Assembly: GCA_017461685.1 (NCBI GenBank)
Contig: JAFTXF010000009.1
Coordinates: 1-8,295 of the forward strand
DNA length: 8,295 nt
Source of the DNA: Lachnospiraceae bacterium
GTDB taxonomy: Bacteria > Bacillota > Clostridia > Lachnospirales > Lachnospiraceae
Direction of reading: 5' to 3'
The stretch's first letter is position 1. Each line of letters starts with the position of its first letter. The notes beneath the pieces were generated by a model, which did no database searches, was not told where the DNA came from, and saw only the letters and a program-made list of their open reading frames with translations. This document shows, piece by piece, positions 1-6,514 of the stretch. Both the position numbers and the translations under genes were made by a program.

Positions 1-20
1 TGTACTTTTTAAACTTTATA

Positions 21-49
21 TTGACAATAATATGCAAAATGTATATAAT
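21..49 (+). promoter_or_regulatory. Sigma-A promoter of the marR-degV unit
   Basis: TTGACA (21-26) is a perfect -35 box and TATAAT (44-49) a perfect -10 box, separated by exactly 17 bp. Transcription should start near 55-58, immediately at the first operator-like repeat. The flanks are very A+T rich. This is the best promoter in the window, which suggests that expression is limited by a repressor and not by promoter strength. Confidence 0.85.
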
Positions 50-55
50 TTAAAT

Positions 56-87
56 TGTTCAAAAAGTGAACAGTTAACAAAGTGAAC
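56..87 (+). promoter_or_regulatory. Tandem operator-like repeats, probable MarR autoregulatory site
   Basis: Two 15-bp copies, GTTCAAAAAGTGAAC (57-71) and GTTAACAAAGTGAAC (73-87), match at 13 of 15 positions and recur with a 16-bp period. The first is a dyad, TGTTCA-N5-TGAACA (56-61 and 67-72). The second keeps the TGAAC half-site but has GTTAAC on its left side. They lie between the -10 box and the ribosome binding site, over the predicted transcription start. MarR proteins usually bind such dyads as dimers and repress their own gene; that this MarR binds here is inference. Confidence 0.6.
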
Positions 88-101
88 TAAAGGAGGAAGG
101 C

Positions 102-578
102 ATGGATAAAAATGTAGAAGAAGCATTGATAGGTGCATGGATAGATATGGCTATGAATATTCGCGGCAATCGCATTGTTACCGGTCTTTCTTTTAATGAA
201 ATCGTAGTTTGCAGCATTCTGTACCGTAGTATGCAGACCGGTGTGGGAATGTTGACTGCTACAGATTTGGGAAAACGCACGAAGCTTTTAAAATCTCAAT
301 TAAACAAAGTTCTGACCGCTATGGAAGATAAGGGCCTGATTGAGAGAACCCGCAGTGAACAGGACAAGCGAAAGGTTTATTTAAAGCTTCGTGAGGAGAT
401 GTTACCTGTTTATTTAGGGGAGCATGAAAAGGTTATGACGATTGTGCATTCAGTTTGCATGACTCTGGGAGAAGAGAAGGTCAGGAACTTGACCGAACTT
501 CTTGTGGAAGCAGTGGAAGCGGTGGACAGTCTGAGCCTACAGCCGGATCATAAACAGACAGTGTCAAATGAGCTGTGA
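102..578 (+). CDS. MarR-family winged-helix transcriptional regulator
   Basis: A 158-residue protein of normal MarR length, probably a homodimeric DNA-binding repressor. An N-terminal helical part (about 1-28) is followed by the winged helix-turn-helix at about 30-97. TATDLGKRTKLLKSQLNKVL (53-71) fits the helix-turn-helix, and LIERTRSEQDKRKVYLKL (79-96) fits the beta wing with the family-typical D-x-R (D88, R90). The C-terminal helices (about 100-148) would complete the dimer interface. AGGAGG (91-96) sits 5 bp before the ATG, so the start is secure. The stop lies 32 bp before the degV start, which suggests co-transcription. The neighbour binds fatty acids and MarR proteins such as FabT control lipid genes, so a lipid-related signal is possible, but the ligand cannot be read from the sequence. 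Confidence 0.88.
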   Translation: MDKNVEEALIGAWIDMAMNIRGNRIVTGLSFNEIVVCSILYRSMQTGVGMLTATDLGKRTKLLKSQLNKVLTAMEDKGLIERTRSEQDKRKVYLKLREEMLPVYLGEHEKVMTIVHSVCMTLGEEKVRNLTELLVEAVEAVDSLSLQPDHKQTVSNEL

Positions 579-610
579 AAAAAGTGCAAAAAGCAATGTG
601 AGGTTAAAAA

Positions 611-1456
611 ATGAGTGTAAGAATTATTATAGACTCTGCCAGTGATATTACGTCAGACAGAGCTGCCAAATTGGGTGTTGAGGTTTTGCCGCTAAAAACT
701 ATTTTCGGTGAGGAAGAATTTTTGGACGGAGTGAATCTGTCACACCGGGAATTTTATGAAAAATTGATTGAATCAGACGTACATCCTACCACCAGTCAGA
801 TTTCACCTTATGACTATGAGGAAGTTTTTAAGAAGGTAAAGGAAGCCGGTGATACAGCGGTTTGCATTACGATTTCTTCTAAGTTATCAGGATGCTATCA
901 TAGCGCCAATATAGCAGTGGATGGCTACGAAGATATTATTACTATTGTGGACAGTGAGAATGTTGCCGTAGGTGAGCAGCTATTAATCGAGCTGGCAGTG
1001 CAGCTTCGTGAGGAAGGAAAAAGTGCCGGGGAAATTGCCGGAGTTTTAGAAACAGAGAAGAAGAAGGTTAGGTTGATTGCTCTTTTGGATACGCTGGAGT
1101 ATTTAAGAAAAGGGGGACGTATTTCCGGTGCCGCAGCTATGGCAGGCGGTATATTGTCCATTAAGCCGGTTATTGCCATTGAGAACGGCGTAATTGCAAC
1201 CCTTGGTAAGGCAAGAGGCTCCAAAAACGGTCAGAATCAGCTTCGCGAATATACGAAAAAGCTGAATATTGATTATTCCAAAGCATGTATACTGGCATAC
1301 ACCGGTTTGTCCGATGAACTGTTGAAAAAGTATGTGGAAGACAGTAAGGAAATTTACGAGCCGTTTGGGTATGAACTGCCGGTCAGCACCATCGGCAGCA
1401 CGATAGGTACCCATGCCGGGCCGGGAGCTATCGCAGTAGCTTTTTTTGCAAAGTAG
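611..1456 (+). CDS. DegV family protein (FakB-like fatty-acid-binding protein)
   Basis: A 281-residue protein, the usual DegV length. Family signatures are in order: DSASDIT (8-14) at the N terminus, PTTSQIS (59-65) and SSKLSGCYHSA (89-99) around the fatty-acid carboxylate site, LDTLEYLRKGGRIS in the middle, and GSTIGTHAGPGAIAVAFF (262-279) at the C terminus. DegV proteins of the FakB type present a bound fatty acid to the kinase FakA, which makes acyl-phosphate for phospholipid synthesis. Firmicutes often carry several paralogues with different chain preferences, and no fakA lies here, so the specific role is inferred. TGAGG (599-603) lies 7 bp before the ATG. The gene follows the MarR gene closely and converges on the PRPP-synthetase-like gene. 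Confidence 0.92.
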   Translation: MSVRIIIDSASDITSDRAAKLGVEVLPLKTIFGEEEFLDGVNLSHREFYEKLIESDVHPTTSQISPYDYEEVFKKVKEAGDTAVCITISSKLSGCYHSANIAVDGYEDIITIVDSENVAVGEQLLIELAVQLREEGKSAGEIAGVLETEKKKVRLIALLDTLEYLRKGGRISGAAAMAGGILSIKPVIAIENGVIATLGKARGSKNGQNQLREYTKKLNIDYSKACILAYTGLSDELLKKYVEDSKEIYEPFGYELPVSTIGSTIGTHAGPGAIAVAFFAK

Positions 1457-1513
1457 GCATACGAACTGAAATCCGCCGGCAGCCATCAGGTTTCGCAAAC
1501 GAATATTGAGAGA

Positions 1514-1613
1514 TAATAGTAAGGAGCCGTAGGTTCCGGAAGGTATAGAAGGATTGCATGGTTTTGTCTGCAAGCTTCTATAAACTGACGGAACATACGG
1601 CCCCTTGTAATTA
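1514..1613. repeat. Long imperfect inverted repeat between convergent genes
   Basis: Paired blocks run inward: TAAT (1514-1517) with ATTA (1610-1613); AAGG (1521-1524) with CCTT (1603-1606); GCCGTA (1526-1531) with TACGGC (1596-1601); GTTCCG (1533-1538) with CGGAAC (1589-1594); TATAGAAG (1544-1551) with CTTCTATA (1575-1582); TTGCA (1554-1558) with TGCAA (1569-1573). That is about 33 base pairs with small mismatches and one internal loop, closed by a 10-nt loop. It lies between the ends of degV and the minus-strand PRPP-synthetase-like gene. It could block read-through in both directions, but no clear T-run follows either side. It may instead be a decayed mobile hairpin. Confidence 0.75.
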
Positions 1614-1649
1614 GGAATGAATCAACAAATAGCACAGCAGACAAACAGC

Positions 1650-2828
1650 CTATTTGCCGTGTTTATTATACTCTGCAAGTACGGCACGGATATTTTCCGC
1701 AGGCTCAATCACATTGGACATAGATACGGAATGGTTCATAAAGTCGATAATATTGGCTGTAAATTCGCACATATCTGCACAGGAGAAATATTCTCTGTCC
1801 TTGAGCTCAGGCGGGAGATATGTCAGGTTGGTAGTGATGACTCTGTCAAAGTGACCGGCTGCGTAACACTTGTCAAATACTTCCAGTCCATTGGTAAATA
1901 AACCGAAGGTACAGCAGATGAATACGCGCTTTGCACCCATGCCCTTTAACTGGCGTGCCGTATCAATCATACTTTCGCCGGAGGAAATCATATCGTCGAT
2001 AATGATGATATCCTTGCCTGTAATGTCACTGCCAAGGAATTCATGTGCAACGATTGGGTTTTTGCCATTTACGATAGTGGAGTAGTCACGGCGCTTGTAG
2101 AACATACCGGTATCTACGCCCATAACAGTAGCAAAGTAGATAGCGCGGTCTAAAGCTCCTTCATCCGGGGAGATTACCAGTGTGTGTTCCTTATCGATGA
2201 TTAAATCCTTTTCGTCCTGAATCAGTGCCTGAATAAACTGGGCAAAGGGCTGATAATTGTCAAAGCCGCAAAGAGGCACGGAATTCTGTACACGGGGATC
2301 ATGTGCGTCAAAGGTAATGATATTGGAGACACCCATTTCGTGCATTTCTTCCAAAGCGTATGCACAGTCTAGGGATTCAATGCCGGAGCGGTGATGCTGT
2401 CTGCTCTCGTACATAAAAGGCATGATAACATTGATGCGGTGAGCATGACCGGAGCATGCAGCGATAACACGCTTTAAATCCTGATAGTGGGCATCCGGAG
2501 ACATGTAATTTGTGTAACCGTTCATCTTGTAGGTAAGGGAGTGGTTACAAACGTCTACTAAAATGTATAAGTCCTTGCCGCGCACGCTTTCCATAATCTC
2601 GCCCTTGCCTTCGCCACTGCCGAAACGAGGATTAGCGTGTTTAATCAGATAGGAATCCTTGAGATATCCACCGAAAGCAGGGTCTGTTGAAAAGGCACTT
2701 GGGACACTATGACGCTGATTGACAATGTATTTATCGATGCGCTGTCCCATTTCTTTCATAGATTCTAATGCAATAACACCGAGTGGCGCTACGGGCATTG
2801 CATTTTCCAATTCATGTAAATTTGGCAT
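1650..2828 (-). CDS. Divergent ribose-phosphate pyrophosphokinase (PRPP synthetase) homologue
   Basis: A 392-residue protein, longer than the usual 310-320 for PRPP synthetase, which makes PRPP from ribose-5-phosphate and ATP for nucleotide, histidine and tryptophan synthesis. Family marks are RFGSGEGKGEI then ESVRGKDLYI (about 68-89), ESRQHHR (141-147) for the ARQD-type ATP region, FDAH (173-176) for the divalent-metal/ribose histidine, ISPDEGALDRA (219-229), the flexible-loop KRR (245-247) and the PRPP-binding loop IIIIDDMISSGES (274-286). Differences from canonical enzymes are an extra stretch near residues 42-66, His145 where Asp normally follows RQ, and SSGES in place of the usual D-T-A/G-G-T ending. 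The ATG at 2828 is chosen because GGAGG (2834-2838) precedes it by 5 bp; an upstream in-frame ATG at 2867 would place that site inside the gene. It is probably active or a specialised paralogue; activity is not proven. Confidence 0.85.
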   Translation of the reverse strand: MPNLHELENAMPVAPLGVIALESMKEMGQRIDKYIVNQRHSVPSAFSTDPAFGGYLKDSYLIKHANPRFGSGEGKGEIMESVRGKDLYILVDVCNHSLTYKMNGYTNYMSPDAHYQDLKRVIAACSGHAHRINVIMPFMYESRQHHRSGIESLDCAYALEEMHEMGVSNIITFDAHDPRVQNSVPLCGFDNYQPFAQFIQALIQDEKDLIIDKEHTLVISPDEGALDRAIYFATVMGVDTGMFYKRRDYSTIVNGKNPIVAHEFLGSDITGKDIIIIDDMISSGESMIDTARQLKGMGAKRVFICCTFGLFTNGLEVFDKCYAAGHFDRVITTNLTYLPPELKDREYFSCADMCEFTANIIDFMNHSVSMSNVIEPAENIRAVLAEYNKHGK

Positions 2829-2871
2829 GATAACCTCCAGTTGAGTAAGAAATATATTTAAAATCATTAAT

Positions 2872-2901
2872 ATTTTAAAACATTACCTAGTGACACGTCA
2901 A
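2872..2901 (-). promoter_or_regulatory. Probable promoter of the PRPP-synthetase-like gene
   Basis: Read on the minus strand, TTGACG (2901-2896) is a good -35 box and TAAAAT (2877-2872) a plausible -10 box, with an 18-bp spacer. The start would fall around 2863-2866, giving a leader of roughly 35 nt before the ATG at 2828. The spacer and downstream DNA are strongly A+T rich. Confidence 0.5.
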
Positions 2902-2918
2902 GAAATTTAGGGTAAGAT
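2890..2918 (+). promoter_or_regulatory. Candidate promoter of the DUF512-der-plsY-gpsA operon
   Basis: GTGACA (2890-2895) matches the -35 consensus at 5 of 6 positions and TAAGAT (2913-2918) matches the -10 at 4 of 6, with a 17-bp spacer. It is weak but correctly placed for the downstream plus-strand genes. Its -35 lies directly beside the opposing -35 of the minus-strand gene, so the two promoters would compete for polymerase. Confidence 0.35.
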
Positions 2919-3010
2919 ATAAGAAAAAACATTATTTTGCAGGTAAAGAATCGTCTTAACACTGGAAAATAGCACAAAATCAATTACAGAAAATGACTGG
3001 GAAACACATT

Positions 3011-4378
3011 ATGAAGAAAAAAACAGACCATATTATTAAGAAAATACTGCCGGGGAGCATTGCAGAGGAGATGGGAATAGAACCCGGAGATAAGCTTTTG
3101 CAGATTTCCGATACGGATATAGAGGATATTTTTGACTATCAGTTTTTAGTGCAGGATGATTATATTGAGGTGCTGATAGAGAAGCCTGACGGAGAGCAGT
3201 GGCTTTTAGAGGTGGACAAGGAATTTGATGAAGACCTGGGTATTGAATTTGAAAACGGGCTCATGGATAATTACCGTTCCTGCCACAACCGGTGTATTTT
3301 CTGCTTTATTGACCAGATGCCGAAGGGAATGAGGAAGACACTATATTTTAAGGATGACGACAGCAGACTGTCTTTTCTGCAGGGCAATTACGTGACCCTT
3401 ACCAATATGTCAGACCACGATATTGACCGGATTATCCGATATAATCTGTCGCCGATCAATATTTCCTTCCAGACTACCAATCCGTTACTTCGCTGTAAGA
3501 TGTTAAACAACCGTCAGGCCGGAGAAGCACTGAAGAAGGTAGATAAGCTTTACGAAAGCGGCGTTTATATGAACGGTCAGATTGTGCTTTGTAAAGGCAT
3601 CAACGACGGGGCAGAGTTAGAGCGCAGTATCTCTGATCTGAGTAAATATCTGCCACAGTTAGAGAGTGTGTCTGTAGTGCCTGTAGGGTTATCCAAACAC
3701 CGTGAAGGCTTATATCCACTGGAGCCGTTTACAAAGGAAGATGCCAGGGAGGTATTGGCAATCATCCATAAGTGGCAGGAAAAGTTATTTCCTGAGTATG
3801 GTCTCCACTTTATTCATGCCTCCGATGAGTGGTATATTCTGGCAGAGGAAGAGCTGCCTGAGGCAGACAATTACGACGGATATATTCAATATGAAAATGG
3901 CGTAGGCATGCTGCGTATGCTGATAGACGAGGTGGAGGATGCACTGGCAATTGCCAAGGAAAAGGGTATTCTGCCGTGCAGCTGTAAACGTGAAATCTCC
4001 ATGGCTACCGGCAAGCTGGCATATCCCTACATCAAGCGCTTCGCAGAGCAGGTTATGACCCTTTGCGAGGGACTTACGGTACATGTTTATGATATTACCA
4101 ATGAGTTTTTCGGAGAGATGATTACTGTATCCGGACTTTTGACAGGTCAGGATATTGTGAAGCAGTTAAAGGACAGGGCTTTGGGAGAAACACTGTACCT
4201 TCCGGAAAATGTTTTACGCAGCGGCGAGGAGGTATTTTTGGATGATTTGACTGTCAGTGACGTGCAAAACACTTTACAAGTTCCGCTGAATATTGTAAAA
4301 TCAAATGGTTATGACCTTGTAAGCTGTATGTTGGGTTTGGACCATGATGTACTGGCACCTGCTGCCCGGACAGAATAA
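3011..4378 (+). CDS. DUF512 family protein with PDZ-like and radical-SAM-like domains
   Basis: A 455-residue protein of unknown function. Residues 8-70 resemble a PDZ-like domain (IIKKILPGSIAEEMGIEPGD followed by KLLQI). Next comes a cysteine cluster C91-x3-C95-x2-C98 within SCHNRCIFCFIDQMPKGMR, the spacing of a radical SAM [4Fe-4S] site, then a TIM-barrel-like middle (GNYVTLTNMSD, ISFQTTNP). The C-terminal DUF512 part ends with LPENVLRSGEEVFLDDLTV. Clostridia commonly encode this protein beside der, as here. The ATG at 3011 has a weak GGGA (2999-3002) 8 bp upstream. An in-frame ATG at 2993 would add six residues but has no ribosome binding site and lies outside the conserved part. The substrate and reaction are not known. 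Confidence 0.88.
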   Translation: MKKKTDHIIKKILPGSIAEEMGIEPGDKLLQISDTDIEDIFDYQFLVQDDYIEVLIEKPDGEQWLLEVDKEFDEDLGIEFENGLMDNYRSCHNRCIFCFIDQMPKGMRKTLYFKDDDSRLSFLQGNYVTLTNMSDHDIDRIIRYNLSPINISFQTTNPLLRCKMLNNRQAGEALKKVDKLYESGVYMNGQIVLCKGINDGAELERSISDLSKYLPQLESVSVVPVGLSKHREGLYPLEPFTKEDAREVLAIIHKWQEKLFPEYGLHFIHASDEWYILAEEELPEADNYDGYIQYENGVGMLRMLIDEVEDALAIAKEKGILPCSCKREISMATGKLAYPYIKRFAEQVMTLCEGLTVHVYDITNEFFGEMITVSGLLTGQDIVKQLKDRALGETLYLPENVLRSGEEVFLDDLTVSDVQNTLQVPLNIVKSNGYDLVSCMLGLDHDVLAPAARTE

Positions 4379-4382
4379 TATG

Positions 4383-4509
4383 AAGCGATATAACAAGCAA
4401 CATAGCAGGCGGAACAGATTCAGTACAGCATGCGAAACAGAAGCAATATAGCAGACGAAACAGAAGTAGTATAACAGACGCAAAAGAAGCAGTATAGAAG
4501 TGAGGAAAT
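4383..4509 (+). repeat. Imperfect tandem array of a 23-bp unit
   Basis: Successive 23-bp units start at 4395, 4418, 4441, 4464 and 4487, preceded by a 12-bp partial copy at 4383-4394. Most begin AAGCA(A/G)TATAGCA and the central ones end ACGAAACAG; register is kept without indels. The last unit has diverged and supplies the GTGAGG ribosome binding site of der. A 23-bp period is not a multiple of three and no reading frame is favoured, so the array is non-coding. It fills nearly the whole gap between the DUF512 gene and der. No function is known. Confidence 0.8.
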
Positions 4510-4510
4510 T

Positions 4511-5851
4511 ATGGCAAAAAAGAAAAGTAAGCCGATTGTAGCAGTGGTTGGCAGACCGAATGTAGGTAAGTCCACTCTGTTCAATGTAATGGCAGGAGAA
4601 AATATTTCCATCGTAAAGGATACGCCGGGTATTACCAGAGACAGAATATATGCCGACGTTACCTGGTTAAATTATAATTTTACATTAGTGGATACCGGCG
4701 GTATCGAGCCGGACAGCAGTGACGTGATTTTGTCCCAGATGAGAGAGCAGGCAGAGATTGCTATTGAGACTGCGGATGTGATTATGTTTATGGTGGATGT
4801 AAAGCAGGGCCTTGTGGATGCAGATTCCAAGGTAGCAGATATGCTGCGCCGCTCCCACAAGCCGGTTGTATTGGTGGTCAATAAAGTAGACAGCTTTGAT
4901 AAAATGATGGCTGACGTCTACGAGTTTTATAATCTGGGTATCGGTGACCCGCATCCGATTTCTTCCGTAAACCGTATGGGTATCGGTGATATGTTAGACG
5001 AAGTGGTGTCTTATTTCCCGGAAGGCAGTGATGAGGAGGAAGAGGATGACCGCATAAAGGTTGCCATTGTGGGTAAGCCGAATGTAGGTAAGTCTTCTTT
5101 GATTAATAAATTGCTGGGTGAGAACAGACTGATTGTGTCTGATATTGCAGGTACGACCCGTGACGCCGTAGATACAGAGGTTACCTACAACGGTAAGGAA
5201 TATGTATTTATTGACACTGCAGGTCTTCGCCGTAAGAATAAGATTAAAGAGGAATTAGAGCGTTTTATGATTATCCGTACTGTTTCTGCCGTAGAGCGTG
5301 CGGATGTTGCAGTGCTTTTGATTGACGCTAAGGAAGGTGTTACGGAGCAGGATGCCAAGATTATCGGTATTGCCCATGAAAGAGGCAAGGCGGTTATCAT
5401 AGCGGTGAATAAATGGGATGCTATCGAAAAGGATGACAAGACCATTTACCGTTTTACGGAGAAAATCCGTCAGACTTTGTCTTTTATTCCATATGCAGAG
5501 ATTATTTTTATTTCTGCACTCACCGGACAGCGTATCGGTAAGCTGTATGAGACCATTGACATCGTGGCTGAGAATCATGCGCTTCGCGTTGCAACCGGTG
5601 TGTTAAATGAGATTATGACAGAAGCGGTAGCGATGCAGCAGCCGCCTGCAGATAAGGGAAAGCGTTTACGTTTGTACTATATTACACAGGTTTCCGTAAA
5701 GCCGCCTACCTTTGTTATTTTTGTAAATGATAAGGAATTAATGCATTTTTCTTATACCAGATATATTGAAAATCAGATCAGAGAGGCCTTTGGCTTTAAA
5801 GGGACACCGCTTCGTTTTATTATTAGAGAGCGTAAAGAAAAGGAACAGTAA
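4511..5851 (+). CDS. der: Ribosome biogenesis GTPase Der (EngA)
   Basis: A 446-residue protein with two tandem GTPase domains and a C-terminal KH-like domain, the Der architecture, needed for 50S subunit maturation. Domain 1 has the P-loop GRPNVGKST (14-22), DTGG (61-64) and NKVD (124-127). An acidic linker SDEEEEDD (173-180) leads to domain 2 with GKPNVGKSS (188-196), DTAGLRRK, NKWD and ISAL. The C-terminal part (QPPADKGKRLRLYYITQVSVKPPTF, split here as QPPADKGKRL then RLYYITQVSVKPPTF) is typical of Der KH-like domains. In domain 1 the G5 position reads ISSVN instead of the usual SA-type motif, a mild variant. GAGG (4502-4505) is 5 bp upstream of the ATG. plsY starts 3 bp after the stop, so translation is probably coupled. 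Confidence 0.97.
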   Translation: MAKKKSKPIVAVVGRPNVGKSTLFNVMAGENISIVKDTPGITRDRIYADVTWLNYNFTLVDTGGIEPDSSDVILSQMREQAEIAIETADVIMFMVDVKQGLVDADSKVADMLRRSHKPVVLVVNKVDSFDKMMADVYEFYNLGIGDPHPISSVNRMGIGDMLDEVVSYFPEGSDEEEEDDRIKVAIVGKPNVGKSSLINKLLGENRLIVSDIAGTTRDAVDTEVTYNGKEYVFIDTAGLRRKNKIKEELERFMIIRTVSAVERADVAVLLIDAKEGVTEQDAKIIGIAHERGKAVIIAVNKWDAIEKDDKTIYRFTEKIRQTLSFIPYAEIIFISALTGQRIGKLYETIDIVAENHALRVATGVLNEIMTEAVAMQQPPADKGKRLRLYYITQVSVKPPTFVIFVNDKELMHFSYTRYIENQIREAFGFKGTPLRFIIRERKEKEQ

Positions 5852-5854
5852 GAA

Positions 5855-6505
5855 ATGGAACGAATTATTTGCTTAATAATCGGTTATGTGCTCGGTAATT
5901 TTCAGACTGCCTATGTTTTGGGCAAAATAAACGGTATTGATATCAGAGAGCATGGCAGCGGTAATGCAGGCACTACCAATACCCTGCGTGTGTTGGGCAG
6001 AAAGGCAGGCGCCATTGTATTTATCGGTGATGTATTAAAGTGTGCGATTGCCATGTGGATTGCAAGAGCACTGTTTGGAGAGCGCTTTGGGGATGCCATT
6101 CATATACTGACGCTGTATGCGGCAGCAGGCGCTATGTTGGGTCATAATTTCCCGGCTTTACTGGGCTTTAAGGGTGGAAAGGGCATGGCCTGTACGGCCG
6201 GCTTAATTGCCTTTTTTCATCCGTGGATGTTAGTGGTATGTCTGATAACAGCGGTAGTTATCTTTTTGCTCACCCATTATGTATCCCTGATGTCTTTGAT
6301 AGTATACGCAGTATTTAATATCACTATGGCAGTACTGTGCTTTTCCGGTGCCTTAGGCGCACTTACCGGAGCGCAGATTGCTGAAATTATGATAATATCC
6401 TTCCTGCTGGCCGTGATGGCCTATGCAAGACACTGGGCGAATATCAAACGCCTGCTGTCAGGAACCGAGAGCAAAACCTACCTAAGTAAGAAAAACAGGA
6501 AGTAA
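5855..6505 (+). CDS. plsY: Glycerol-3-phosphate acyltransferase PlsY
   Basis: A 216-residue integral membrane enzyme that transfers acyl groups from acyl-phosphate to position 1 of sn-glycerol-3-phosphate, making lysophosphatidic acid. The three PlsY motifs are present: GSGNAGTTNTLR (34-45), GHNFPALLGFKGGKGMA (96-112) and ARHWANIKRLLSGTE (191-205). Hydrophobic stretches at about 4-23, 51-72, 83-95, 113-140, 142-166 and 172-190 fit a multi-pass protein. The C terminus is short and basic. AGGA (5841-5844) inside the end of der serves the ATG 10 bp downstream. The product of gpsA, encoded next, is its acceptor substrate. A 204-bp repeat element begins 10 bp after the stop. Confidence 0.96.
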   Translation: MERIICLIIGYVLGNFQTAYVLGKINGIDIREHGSGNAGTTNTLRVLGRKAGAIVFIGDVLKCAIAMWIARALFGERFGDAIHILTLYAAAGAMLGHNFPALLGFKGGKGMACTAGLIAFFHPWMLVVCLITAVVIFLLTHYVSLMSLIVYAVFNITMAVLCFSGALGALTGAQIAEIMIISFLLAVMAYARHWANIKRLLSGTESKTYLSKKNRK

Positions 6506-6514
6506 GAAGAATAA

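Noticed and set aside
1103..1573. Minus-strand open frame of 156 codons opposite degV
   Set aside because: It lies antisense to a well-supported degV gene and enters the hairpin; the product has no family features.
1514..1613. tRNA or known small RNA in the convergent gap
   Set aside because: The fold is one long hairpin without a cloverleaf or T-loop sequence, and no known RNA family is recognisable by eye.
1626..1656. Inverted repeat CAAATAG / CTATTTG overlapping the stop codon of the PRPP-synthetase-like gene
   Set aside because: Seven base pairs of low GC with a 17-nt loop and no following T-run on the minus strand are too weak to call as a terminator.
2829..2867. Upstream in-frame start for the PRPP-synthetase-like gene at 2867
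   Set aside because: It would put the GGAGG ribosome binding site inside the coding region and adds 13 residues without family similarity.
4383..4509. CRISPR array
   Set aside because: The 23-bp units abut without spacers and are degenerate, and no cas gene is present.
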